This document shows, piece after piece, positions 8,402 to 16,098 of a stretch of DNA of 64,000 nt. This DNA is from JAJISG01 sp964347325 (GTDB lineage Archaea > Thermoplasmatota > Thermoplasmata > RBG-16-68-12 > JAJISG01): contig CAYFYA010000004.1 in the NCBI GenBank assembly GCA_964347325.1, forward strand, positions 1 through 64,000, read 5' to 3'. How positions within the stretch are numbered: position 1 is the stretch's first letter; each line of letters starts with the position of its first letter. The translations under genes were made by a program, and so were the position numbers. The notes beneath the pieces were generated by a model. The model saw only the letters and a program-made list of their open reading frames with translations. It did not search any database and had not been told where the DNA came from.

Positions 8402-9541
8402 ATGGACAGGACCTTGGTGAGGCCCGTCATCATCCAGTTCCTCGCGGGAGCGGCCGCCTTTTCGGCGATAGTGTTCCTTCCCAACTACGCTGGGCACGTC
8501 CTAGGCGCTTCCGACTTCCAGATTGGGATCATCATCTTCGCCTTCGCCTTGAGCGCCTTCTGGGCCTCGTACCTCTTCGGGCGGTTGGCGGACACCAGGG
8601 GCCGGCGCGGCGTCCTGAGAGCCGGCTTGGGTCTCGCCGCGTTGGCCAGCCTGACGCAGATCGTGGCCCCCGACCCCTGGACTCTTGCCCTGAGCAGGGC
8701 CCTCATTGGCATCACCTTCGGGATGTTCCCCGCCGCCCTGCTGGCCTACGCCCACGAGAGGGAGCTGCCCATGGGTCGCTTTGTCTCCTTCGGGGCGCTG
8801 GGCTGGGGAATCGGGTCCTTATTGGCAGGTATCGTCGCCAGCCTCCCCGATTCAGAGGCCCTGGGAGTGCGCATGGTCTTCGCCCTGTCTGCGGCCCTCT
8901 TCGCGGTCTCCTACCTGCTGGTCCTCCGGATGCCATTCCCCCGGCACGTCCCCCTTCGAGTGCCCCTCTTCCCTCTCGACGTCATCAGGCGCAACCTTCC
9001 TGTCTATGCCTCGATGCTCATCCGCCACACGGGCGCGAACATGATCTGGGTCATCTTCCCAATCTACTTGGAGGACAGCCTCCTGATACCAAAGTCTCTC
9101 ATCGGAGTGCTGTTCCTCACCAACACCTTCACCCAGTTTCTCTTCATGATGGTCATCGACCGCTTCCGCAGCGAGAGGCTGATGGCGGCGGGTCTCATCG
9201 GCGCCTCCCTCACATTCTTCCTCTTCACCCTGGCCCGTGACTTCTGGGAGATGCTACCTATCCAGGTGCTCCTGGGATTCTCGTGGTCGAGCCTCTACGT
9301 AGGTGGCCTGAAGTTCGTGATGAGGGAGAGCGCCGAGAGGGCGACCTCCGCCGGTCTCCTTGGTTCAGCTCTAAACCTCTCACAAGCACTCGGACCGCTG
9401 CTGGGAGGAATCATCGCCGTCGCCGCTGGCAGGTTGGGAGTGATGTACGCAGCCTCTGCCATGGCCCTGGTCGCCTTCGCGGTGTTCCTAGCAACGTCCC
9501 GTGGTTCGCGGCGCGCCCCCGCTCCGGTCGCGAGCGCCTAA
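8402..9541 (+). CDS. Major facilitator superfamily transporter
   Basis: A 379-residue polytopic membrane protein with about 11-12 predicted helices. It has the MFS signature loop between helices 2 and 3 (GRLADTRGRRGVLRAG at about 60-75) and a second copy of the fold in the C-terminal half. The substrate cannot be read from the sequence; drug or metabolite efflux is typical for this size. It lies 98 bases after the DUF35 gene with no obvious terminator, so read-through from the mevalonate cluster is possible. Confidence 0.88.
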   Translation: MDRTLVRPVIIQFLAGAAAFSAIVFLPNYAGHVLGASDFQIGIIIFAFALSAFWASYLFGRLADTRGRRGVLRAGLGLAALASLTQIVAPDPWTLALSRALIGITFGMFPAALLAYAHERELPMGRFVSFGALGWGIGSLLAGIVASLPDSEALGVRMVFALSAALFAVSYLLVLRMPFPRHVPLRVPLFPLDVIRRNLPVYASMLIRHTGANMIWVIFPIYLEDSLLIPKSLIGVLFLTNTFTQFLFMMVIDRFRSERLMAAGLIGASLTFFLFTLARDFWEMLPIQVLLGFSWSSLYVGGLKFVMRESAERATSAGLLGSALNLSQALGPLLGGIIAVAAGRLGVMYAASAMALVAFAVFLATSRGSRRAPAPVASA

Positions 9542-9611
9542 CACCCCTAACCTCCAGGTCCGGACGACGAAAAGGTTGTATACCTACTCGAGGTAGTGAG
9601 GCAGGACAACT

Positions 9612-9908
9612 ATGGAACTGCGCGTGCTAGAGGAGAAGAAGAAGTCCCTGAAGCTGGAGGTGGTCAACCCTGACGACACAATCATCTACCCCCTCATCAG
9701 CCGCCTCCTGATGGACGATGACGTGACGGATGCCAGGTACATCACGGGCCACCCTCTCCTGGACAAGCCCTCAATCCTGGTCAAGGTGAAGCAAGGGCCC
9801 CCCAAGGAGGTAATGAAGAAGGCGGCACGAGCCCTGGCTACCAGCTACAAGTCGCTCCAGAAGAAGGTAGAGGAGGCGCCAGAGACGCCTCGGTCCACCC
9901 GGCAGTAG
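9612..9908 (+). CDS. rpo11: DNA-directed RNA polymerase subunit L (Rpo11)
   Basis: A 98-residue homologue of eukaryotic Rpb11, which pairs with subunit D (Rpb3-like) to nucleate polymerase assembly. The family hallmarks are present: an early NPDDTIIYPLISRLL segment leading into the dimer helix, and GHPLLDKPSILVK in the following strand. A TATA-like GTTGTATACC lies about 30 bases upstream of the ATG. The Lys/Glu/Pro-rich tail after residue 85 exceeds the fold and is probably disordered. Confidence 0.95.
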   Translation: MELRVLEEKKKSLKLEVVNPDDTIIYPLISRLLMDDDVTDARYITGHPLLDKPSILVKVKQGPPKEVMKKAARALATSYKSLQKKVEEAPETPRSTRQ

Positions 9909-10001
9909 ATCGCGGTCACGACCTTAACAATCTCCCTGGCACTGGCCGGGAAGCCCGTTATGGATGCTGCTATCCTCCCCGAAGGACGCTCGGGAGGGAA
10001 G

Positions 10002-11273
10002 ATGGAGGAGAAGGTAGGAATCGAGGGTTATCTCACCAGCAGCCCAGGCATCGAGGGTCGTCTCAAGGCGATGGCCGAGGACTTCAGGGTGGAGGAGGTC
10101 CCGATGGACCTTCCCCTTGCGGAGGACGGCTCCTATCTTCTGGCAGAGGTCACAACCAGGCTATGGGAGACCAACCGACTGGTAAGGGAGTTGTCCAGAA
10201 CCCTCCGAATCAGCCGGCGGCGGATCGGCTTTGCGGGGACCAAGGACAAAAGGGCGGTGACGAGCCAGCGCATGACGTTCTTCGACGTCTCTTCAGAGGA
10301 TCTCGAGAGGGTGAGGCTCAAGGACGTAGAGATTAGGCCGCTTTACAGGACCAGTCGGTCCCTTGCACTCGGGGACCTCCTGGGCAATCGTTTCACCGTG
10401 CGCGTCAGAGACGTACCCGTGAGAAAAGAGACTTCGTCTCGTCTGGAGGACCTCATGGGCGAGCTCAAGGAGGATGGCGGGTTCCCCAACTTCTTCGGTC
10501 CTCAGAGATTCGGAGAGGTCCGACCCATAACCCACCTGGTGGGCCGCGCCATCGTGAGGGGGGACTTCGAGGGCGCTGTGGTGATGTACCTTGGCAATCC
10601 GCAGTCGGGAGAGGCGGAAGATGTCTTCGAGGCGAGGAAGGCCTTCCAAGAGAGCGGGGACGTCGTCAGGGCCCTGAGGGAGTTCCCGAAGCGCCTGGGC
10701 TTCGAGCACGCCATCCTCAACCACCTGAGGAAGCGACCTAGCGACTTCAAGGGCGGGCTGTCCCAGCTGCCCTTTAACCTCCTCACGCTCTTCGTCAACG
10801 CCTACCAGGCCTTCCTGTTCAACAAGATCCTGAGCCTCAGGCTGCGACGCATCGGTCTCCTGGAGCCCCTCGCCGGGGACCTGGTACTCCCGATGGATAG
10901 GAACGGTCTGCCGCGTCGGGACGCACCGGTGAGGGTAAGTCAATCGAACCTGTCGAAGGTGCGGGACAACGTGGCCGCGGGAAAGGCTTGGATAAGCGGC
11001 TTGATCATGGGCTATGAGGCTCCGATGGCGGAAGGAGAGATGGGCAAGCTAGAACTACAGGTAGTCAACGAGGAGGGGGTGAGTCCCAGGGACTTCGTAA
11101 TACTGGAGATGCCCCAACTCACCTCCCGTGGACAGCGTCGGGAGCTCGTGGCGCCAGTGATGGAGATGTCCTACGAGCTCGACGAAGATGTTCGCCTCTC
11201 TTTCAGACTCAATCCTGGATGCTACGCCACCGCCTTTCTGCGGGAGATAACCAAGGGCGGCAGTTCTTATTAG
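10002..11273 (+). CDS. truD: tRNA pseudouridine synthase D
   Basis: A 423-residue TruD enzyme that isomerises a uridine in tRNA (position 13 in the bacterial model; archaeal and eukaryal Pus7 relatives have wider targets). The catalytic Asp82 lies in GFAGTKDKRAVTSQ, and the TruD-specific NFFGPQRFG motif follows at about 165-173. The later NAYQAFLFNKIL segment and the insertion domain match archaeal TruD. The ATG at 10002 has GGGAGGGAAG directly upstream. An ATG at 9960 would add 14 residues outside the fold, but a leaderless transcript could use it. Confidence 0.94.
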   Translation: MEEKVGIEGYLTSSPGIEGRLKAMAEDFRVEEVPMDLPLAEDGSYLLAEVTTRLWETNRLVRELSRTLRISRRRIGFAGTKDKRAVTSQRMTFFDVSSEDLERVRLKDVEIRPLYRTSRSLALGDLLGNRFTVRVRDVPVRKETSSRLEDLMGELKEDGGFPNFFGPQRFGEVRPITHLVGRAIVRGDFEGAVVMYLGNPQSGEAEDVFEARKAFQESGDVVRALREFPKRLGFEHAILNHLRKRPSDFKGGLSQLPFNLLTLFVNAYQAFLFNKILSLRLRRIGLLEPLAGDLVLPMDRNGLPRRDAPVRVSQSNLSKVRDNVAAGKAWISGLIMGYEAPMAEGEMGKLELQVVNEEGVSPRDFVILEMPQLTSRGQRRELVAPVMEMSYELDEDVRLSFRLNPGCYATAFLREITKGGSSY

Positions 11274-11294
11274 GGGAGGCTGGTATGCCCCCGC

Positions 11295-11507
11295 ATGGCT
11301 GCCAGGCGTGGCAAGGCTCAGACGACCTGCACCGTCCTTGAGTGCACCAACGAGTCAAAGCGGTCCCTGTCGCGCCGCAAGGTCGAGAAGGCACTCGCTG
11401 AACTCAGCCTCGAAGAAGGTCGGCGGGCCTACCTCTGCAAGGAGCACTACAAGCAGTACAAGAAGGCCACCAAGGACGAGAGGACCATAGACCGGCTGAC
11501 CTGGTAG
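11295..11507 (+). CDS. Small basic C-x4-C/C-x2-H protein
   Basis: A 70-residue protein, rich in Lys and Arg, with a possible zinc site formed by Cys12, Cys17, Cys48 and His51. The spacing suggests a small zinc finger clamping a helical hairpin. The basic ends suggest RNA or ribosome binding, which is inference only. It starts 21 bases after truD on the same strand and is probably co-transcribed with it. I do not recognise a named family. Confidence 0.7.
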   Translation: MAARRGKAQTTCTVLECTNESKRSLSRRKVEKALAELSLEEGRRAYLCKEHYKQYKKATKDERTIDRLTW

Positions 11508-11513
11508 TGAGCG

Positions 11514-11966
11514 CTACTCCCGGTGAATCGTCAGCTCTTTCAGCTCGGTCCTGGGATTGAACTCCCTAGTGAGACGAACCCCCTCTAGGCGTGCGACAGA
11601 AACCTCCGCCAATACCGCCACTCTCGCTTCGAAGAGGTGTCCTCCTACCACGGCGTTGCTCTCATCGGCCAAAGAGGCGTGGAGGTGGATCTGCGGTTCC
11701 GACTCCAACGTGACGGTGCCCTGGAGGGAGACCAGCTCGTGGCTAGCCGCGTAGCGGTTGCGGATATACTCACGGGCTTCAGGGTCGAACCACCCCAGCT
11801 CGAACTCCGCGAGGGCACCGATGCCGCCGAGGATGATGCCTGAGGTCGCGCCTACCTCCCCGAGGCCCTCCACCAGGGTAGGCAGAAAGTCCTCACCCCG
11901 ATCGAGCTTCACGACCACCGTTGCCCCGTCCATCCCCGCTTTCACACGAACCCTCCTCAGAACCAC
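11514..11966 (-). CDS. DUF296/PPC-domain protein
   Basis: A 150-residue single-domain PPC (plants and prokaryotes conserved, DUF296) protein. Typical features are the early KLDRGEDFLPTL segment, the glycine-rich SGIILGGIGAL strand-turn, and the conserved HLHASLAD segment (about 93-100) that carries the metal-binding histidines of the trimeric fold. In plants the domain is fused to AT-hooks; prokaryotic stand-alone copies have no firm function. Its start overlaps the end of the metallo-beta-lactamase gene by 10 bases, making it the third gene of a coupled operon. Confidence 0.87.
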   Translation of the reverse strand: MVLRRVRVKAGMDGATVVVKLDRGEDFLPTLVEGLGEVGATSGIILGGIGALAEFELGWFDPEAREYIRNRYAASHELVSLQGTVTLESEPQIHLHASLADESNAVVGGHLFEARVAVLAEVSVARLEGVRLTREFNPRTELKELTIHRE

Positions 11967-12919
11967 CCCTTTCCCAGGGTCTCCGCTCTCCGTCTCAGTC
12001 GGCTCCGGATCATACGTGCCAAGTCCTGATCATAGCCGTGGCACGTGTAGACGACCTTGGGGTTGCAGGCGTCCACAAACCACAGCAGATCCGCGAAGTC
12101 CCCGTGATCACTTAGCGGAAACTGCGCGTCGACCGTATGGCTCCTGCTGAAGTCGAAGGTGGAACACCATCCTGAGGTGAAGGCCGTCTTCCCACCGGCA
12201 TTCACCGCTTCCTGGACCTCTGGACTACCCGGCCTCCTAAGCATCCTGGAAGGTAGGACCAGGACGTAGGGCCCATCCTTCTCCTCAGTCGCGTCCCTGT
12301 AACGCGAATACCGGAGGTCGTGACCGTAGCTGTTATACACGTCTGCCAGGTCGGCGATCTTATCGTGCAGGAGGACCGGATGGTCCAGCCGGTTGCTGAG
12401 GGCAGTGAGCTCTTGCGCCTTCCCAAACTCGTAGGCTCCAAGGACGACGGGTCCGCTCTCCAGGGAGACCTCGAGCCAGGTCAAGAGGTCGTTGAGGACC
12501 TCGTCCTTCCTGGGGAAGGTGAACCTGGGCTTGCCATAGGTGGACTCGAGGATGAGGTAGTCGCACTCTTGGGGCTCACAGGTACCGCAGGTGGGGCCCC
12601 CGCTGGGGTTGACGTCCCCGGAGTAGAGGGCGTCCTCCACGCGTATCATGGCCGAACCGAAGACGTGACCGGCATCTAGGAGGGAGACGGCCATCCCGTT
12701 GACTTCCACCTCCTCCTTGTAGTCGACGCCCGTCCCCTCGCTCTTGCCTAGCCTCACCTTCATCACATCGAGGGTTTCGTGGGTCATGACGGCGCCGGGA
12801 GAGAGGTGGTCTAGGTGGCCGTGGCTGACCACGGAGTCTGGAAGCCTCCGCTTTGGGTCGAGGACGACCTCCTTCTCGCCATCCTGGATCCGAATACCCT
12901 CGCGGTAGAAGATCCTCAT
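11957..12919 (-). CDS. Metallo-beta-lactamase-fold exonuclease-like protein (COG1236-type)
   Basis: A 320-residue beta-lactamase-fold hydrolase with the zinc motif HGHLDH in SHGHLDHLSPGAV at about residues 36-41. A second His lies in LDAGHVFGSAMI, an Asp in YSGDVN, and a C-terminal His in PLSDHGDF; together these are the CPSF/YSH1-like metal ligands. The family includes RNA-processing exonucleases and DNA-repair SNM1-like enzymes. The ATG at 12919 forms an ATGA overlap with the stop of the upstream gene, and the protein then begins directly with the first strand; longer in-frame starts would run through that gene. Confidence 0.88.
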   Translation of the reverse strand: MRIFYREGIRIQDGEKEVVLDPKRRLPDSVVSHGHLDHLSPGAVMTHETLDVMKVRLGKSEGTGVDYKEEVEVNGMAVSLLDAGHVFGSAMIRVEDALYSGDVNPSGGPTCGTCEPQECDYLILESTYGKPRFTFPRKDEVLNDLLTWLEVSLESGPVVLGAYEFGKAQELTALSNRLDHPVLLHDKIADLADVYNSYGHDLRYSRYRDATEEKDGPYVLVLPSRMLRRPGSPEVQEAVNAGGKTAFTSGWCSTFDFSRSHTVDAQFPLSDHGDFADLLWFVDACNPKVVYTCHGYDQDLARMIRSRLRRRAETLGKGWF

Positions 12920-13314
12920 TGCGATTTCCTCGTGAATATGTACCTCGTCGGAACACGGCGCTTCAGTCCGGTCCAGTAGGGGCAGTACTCGCATCGGTAG
13001 CCGAGGTTCACGGTCCCGCCGAAGACTGTCATGTTCTTGACCAGCTTCAGGCGGTGTCCGCAGACAGGACAATTGAAGAGGCTCTTAAGCTCGTGGGTCT
13101 CGCGACACTCGATCTCCATTCCCACGAGGCCGGAGCCGTACGCGATTTTCCGGGCCCGAGGACCGCTGACCAGGTAGTCCCCGTCCTTGGCCATAACCCT
13201 CTCTAGGAGGGCCTTGAGCTCCCTCTGGGAGGAGATTACCCGCCGCTTGCCGAGGACCTGCTTCAACGCCCTCAGAACCCTCCGCTTCGAGGGGATGTGA
13301 TACCCCGGCATCAC
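12916..13314 (-). CDS. Zn-ribbon protein (COG3364-like)
   Basis: A 132-residue archaeal protein with a helical N-terminal half, rich in basic residues, and a C-terminal zinc ribbon (CPVCGH near residue 80 and CEYC near residue 109). It resembles the COG3364 zinc-ribbon family. It is the first gene of an operon with the metallo-beta-lactamase nuclease and the DUF296 protein, and a TTAACC TATA-like box lies about 24 bases upstream, so it may be leaderless. An RNA-binding partner role for the nuclease is inference from context only. Confidence 0.78.
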   Translation of the reverse strand: MMPGYHIPSKRRVLRALKQVLGKRRVISSQRELKALLERVMAKDGDYLVSGPRARKIAYGSGLVGMEIECRETHELKSLFNCPVCGHRLKLVKNMTVFGGTVNLGYRCEYCPYWTGLKRRVPTRYIFTRKSQ

Positions 13315-13333
13315 GAACCAAATGCCTAGAGTT

Positions 13334-13377
13334 GGTTAAAGATTTCGTGGGTTCTGGCCAGGGCGACTCTTTAACTA
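13334..13377. promoter_or_regulatory. Divergent TATA boxes
   Basis: A minus-strand TATA-like element (GGTTAAAG on the plus strand at 13334-13341) sits about 24 bases before the Zn-ribbon gene. A plus-strand TTTAACTA (13370-13377) predicts a transcript start near 13398 for the intron-containing gene. That start excludes an in-frame ATG at 13379 as initiator. Confidence 0.45.
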
Positions 13378-13452
13378 TGTGGTGGCTCTACGGGTTGTCA
13401 ACCGCGAAAGTGGCGGAGGTGGCTGTTCATCCCCCGAAGGAGGCTCATCATC

Positions 13453-14788
13453 ATGGGTGCCGCCGGACGGGACAGCGTCGAAGGAAACCTTTCGATGCCC
13501 CGCTTTCCACAACTACAACGTCTGCTATCGGGATAGGGAGAAGTACGAGGTGGTGGCCTTCACGGCCACCCAGATCCCGAACATCGAGGACAGGCGGTAC
13601 CCACCGAGCCTAGCTGGAAGCCTCTATCCTGAGGGCATTCCCATCCACCCTGAGAAGGACCTTCCGGAGCTCATTCGAGACCTCGAGGTGGACGAGGTGG
13701 TCTTCTCCTACAGCGACGTCTCGTATGAGCACGTCGGCCGTTGCTCTGCCATCGTCAACGCCGCGGGCGCAGATTTTACCCTCTTGGGGCCCAAGAGGAC
13801 GATGCTGAAGACCGACACCCCTGTCATCGCAGTCTGCGCCGTCCGGACGGGCTCGGGGAAGAGCCAGACCACGAGGAGAGTCGCCTCCTATCTGCAGACC
13901 TGGGGAAGGAATGTGGTCATAGTCCGCCATCCGATGCCCTACGGAAACCTGGAGGACCAGGCCGTGCAGAGGTTTGCGTCCTTCGAGGACCTGGACAGAC
14001 ACAAGTGCACCATAGAGGAGCGGGAGGAGTACGAACCCCACGTGGAGAAGGGGATCGTGGTGTACGCTGGAGTCGACTACGAGGCCATCCTGACGGAGGC
14101 CGAGAGAGAGGCCGAGATCATCTTGTGGGACGGGGGTAACAACGACTTCCCCTTCTTTGACCCGGACCTCCACATAGTCCTGGTGGACCCCCACAGGCCA
14201 GGGGACGAGCTCACATACTACCCTGGGGAGGCGAACCTCCGTGCAGCCGATGTCGTCATAATCAACAAGGTGAATACGGCCAAGCACGAGGACCTGGAGC
14301 GGGTCCGCCACAGCGTGTCCACGACGAATCCCTCCGCCACCGTTATCGAGGCAGCCTCGCCAATAACCGTCTCACAGGAGGAGCCGATCCGAAACCAGCG
14401 TGTACTCGTGGTGGAAGACGGACCCACCCTCACCCATGGCAACATGGAGTACGGGGCTGCTTGGCTAGCCGCCAAGAAGTACGGAGCAGGGGAGATTATC
14501 GACCCGCGTCCCTTCGCGGTGGGAAGCATCAAGCGGGCCTTCAACAAGTACTCCCATTTGCGTGAGGTCCTACCTGCCATGGGGTACGGGAAGAGGCAGA
14601 TGAAGGAGCTTGAGGATACCATCAACGCGGCAGATTGCGACCTCGTCCTCAGCGGAACTCCCATAGATCTGGGGCGCGTGGTCGCGTCCAACAAGCCAAT
14701 CATCAGAGTAACTTACGAGTTGCAGGAGATCGGGAGGCCGAACCTCGAGGAGGTGCTGGGCGAGTTCCTGGAGCGGATGGACGTCTGA
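13453..14788 (+). CDS. COG2403 GTPase / cyclic 2,3-diphosphoglycerate synthase-like protein, split by an intron
   Basis: The spliced product (13453-13473 joined to 13505-14788, 434 residues) belongs to COG2403, the family that includes cyclic 2,3-diphosphoglycerate synthetase. The signature MGAAGRD-FHNYNV is restored only after removal of a 31-nt insertion. Other features are VAFTATQIP, a P-loop at about residue 120 (RTGSGKSQTT), the HPMPYG motif, and DGGNND followed by the DPHRPG element. AAGGAGG (13437-13443) precedes the ATG by 9 nt. Oddly, codons for the usual first strand (RLII) lie just upstream in frame with no ATG, GTG or TTG to begin them, so initiation is not fully explained. Without splicing, any product would lose the N-terminal motif. 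Confidence 0.88.
13474..13504 (+). other. Predicted archaeal bulge-helix-bulge intron in a protein-coding gene
   Basis: The 31-nt insertion sits between the Asp codon of GAAGRD and the Phe codon of FHNYNV. The fold is an outer helix GGA/TCC (13465-13467 with 13506-13508), a 3-nt bulge CTT (13503-13505), a 4-bp central helix CGGG/CCCG (13468-13471 with 13499-13502), a 3-nt bulge ACA (13472-13474), and an inner helix of about 10 bp (13475-13484 with 13488-13498, one bulged T and one G-U pair) closed by AAA. Cutting after the second base of each bulge, as the tRNA splicing endonuclease does, removes 13474-13504 exactly and restores the frame. Splicing itself is not demonstrated. Confidence 0.85.
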
Positions 14789-14904
14789 TGTACATCGCCT
14801 TCATAAATGGGCCGCTCTTCCGGGGGAGAGCGAGACCCTTGGGTTGTCAAGGGTTTCCTTAGTCCCCCACGCTTCCTGCTCTCGCGGTCGGGACTTGGAG
14901 CTAA

Positions 14905-14911
14905 CTTTATG
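14905..14911 (+). promoter_or_regulatory. TATA box of tRNA-Leu
   Basis: CTTTATG is centred about 32 bases upstream of the tRNA, matching the spacing at the other tRNA genes here. Confidence 0.5.
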
Positions 14912-14939
14912 CGTCCGCCCCTTCATGTCTGACCCAGAA

Positions 14940-15024
14940 GCGAGGGTAGCCAAGCCAGGCCAAAGGCGGCAGACTCAAGATCTGTTCCCATAGGGGTTCC
15001 CAGGTTCAAATCCTGGCCCTCGCA
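14940..15024 (+). tRNA. tRNA-Leu (CAA)
   Basis: The acceptor stem GCGAGGG/CCCTCGC is followed by discriminator A. The anticodon loop CTCAAGA gives CAA, which reads UUG. A long variable arm (around TTCCCATAGGGGTT) marks a class II tRNA, and the T arm CCAGG/CCTGG closes loop TTCAAAT. No intron and no encoded CCA. Confidence 0.95.
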
Positions 15025-15122
15025 CTTCCCCCGCTTGCCTCCCCTGACCCGGCCGAGGCATTGCGGCAGGCGCCAAAGCTAAGAGACTGGAGCCGTTATG
15101 GAGGCTGGGTTGGAGGAGCGCG

Positions 15123-15320
15123 ATGGACCCTCGTTCCCTCTTCCGGGACTGGGGAATCTGGGGCTGGACCTGGGCCCTCGGCTGGTTCGGATTCGTCCTT
15201 GGCCTCGTCATGATACCGGACGTAGTCAGCGGGAGCGCCCCGTTCTCAATCCTCTTCCTCCCCGTGGGTGGTGCTGCCCTGATGTTGACATCTTCGCACC
15301 AGGCCCTGAAGGCCACATGA
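15123..15320 (+). CDS. Small two-helix membrane protein
   Basis: A 65-residue hydrophobic protein with two predicted transmembrane helices (about 14-32 and 40-57). GGAGGAG lies five bases before the ATG. Its stop overlaps a possible ATG (15317, ATGA) of the next reading frame, which hints at coupling with the winged-helix regulator. No family is recognised. Support is the ribosome site, hydrophobicity pattern and gene spacing only. Confidence 0.5.
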   Translation: MDPRSLFRDWGIWGWTWALGWFGFVLGLVMIPDVVSGSAPFSILFLPVGGAALMLTSSHQALKAT

Positions 15321-15361
15321 GAAAGCAATATCTACCTCGGGGCTTTCCACACTGGGATTCC

Positions 15362-15817
15362 ATGGCCTTCGAGATTACCGTCATCAGCAACGTCCCTCTG
15401 ACCCCAATTAAGGATATTGAGGAGGTAGCCCTCACTTTCCTCCGCCAGGTCGGCTATCTATCTCGCGGCGGGGGACCCATCGCGGAGAAGGACTTCAGGG
15501 AGAGCATCCCCTTTCGGCTCTTCGTGGAGCACTTCCTGAAGACTATGGATCGGGGCCAGACGGTAGAGCAGATGTCGGCTAGGTTGAAGACCACCAAGGC
15601 CACGGTCTACAGGCATATAAGCAAGCTGAAGTCTCTAGACATACTAGAAGAGGTGGAGGTGAGGATGCCCGACGGAGTGAGGAAGGGTTACCGAATTCGC
15701 TACGGAAGCCTCGCCAAGGCTTGGAATTTCGTCGAGGCTCACGTGCAGGTGGCCATGGAGCACTATCGCGAGACGGTGGAGCACCTCCAGCGTCTATCGG
15801 AGGGAGGAGTTTCATGA
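15362..15817 (+). CDS. Winged-helix transcriptional regulator
   Basis: A 151-residue protein with a winged helix at about residues 55-105. The region QMSARLKTTKATVYRHISKL is a canonical helix-turn-helix whose recognition helix contains TVYRHI, followed by a basic wing (VRMPDGVRKGYR). A C-terminal helix rich in Glu, His and Ala probably dimerises. CAATATCT, about 30 bases upstream of this ATG, supports a leaderless start here; an ATG at 15317 would add 15 residues of poor character. Its last codon overlaps the ATG of the next gene. Confidence 0.8.
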   Translation: MAFEITVISNVPLTPIKDIEEVALTFLRQVGYLSRGGGPIAEKDFRESIPFRLFVEHFLKTMDRGQTVEQMSARLKTTKATVYRHISKLKSLDILEEVEVRMPDGVRKGYRIRYGSLAKAWNFVEAHVQVAMEHYRETVEHLQRLSEGGVS

Positions 15818-16098
15818 GGCCGAAGGATCCAGAGAAGACGTTCGTTCTTACAAAGGGCTCGAAGTACAAGATCATCTCCGCGGAGACCCGCGATAGGCCG
15901 ATGGAGACCGTGGGAACCTTCAAGGGTTTCACCACCATCGGGCCCGACGAGGCCTTCGTCCTGGAGTTGGATGAGAGCCATGGCGACCTCGCGGGGAAGA
16001 CCCGAATCGTACCTCTCCACATGGTCCTCGCCATCGACGTTATCGAGGTCGTGGAGGAAGAGGAGGAGGCCAGCCAGCCGGAGAAGATGTTCGGCTAG
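15814..16098 (+). CDS. Small conserved-looking beta protein
   Basis: A 94-residue protein starting at an ATG that overlaps the regulator's stop (ATGA). The predicted strands, including TVGTFKGF and EAFVLEL, followed by a Glu-rich tail, suggest a small SH3- or Sm-like barrel with an acidic extension. I cannot assign a family. Coupling to the winged-helix gene suggests a shared role. Its end overlaps the end of the convergent protease gene by 4 bases. Confidence 0.7.
   Translation: MRPKDPEKTFVLTKGSKYKIISAETRDRPMETVGTFKGFTTIGPDEAFVLELDESHGDLAGKTRIVPLHMVLAIDVIEVVEEEEEASQPEKMFG

Noticed and set aside
13379..13473. Upstream in-frame extension of the COG2403 gene starting at an ATG at 13379
   Set aside because: It would precede the predicted transcript start, encodes low-complexity Gly/Ser sequence, and misses the family's GAAGRD motif, which is present in another frame and is joined by intron removal.
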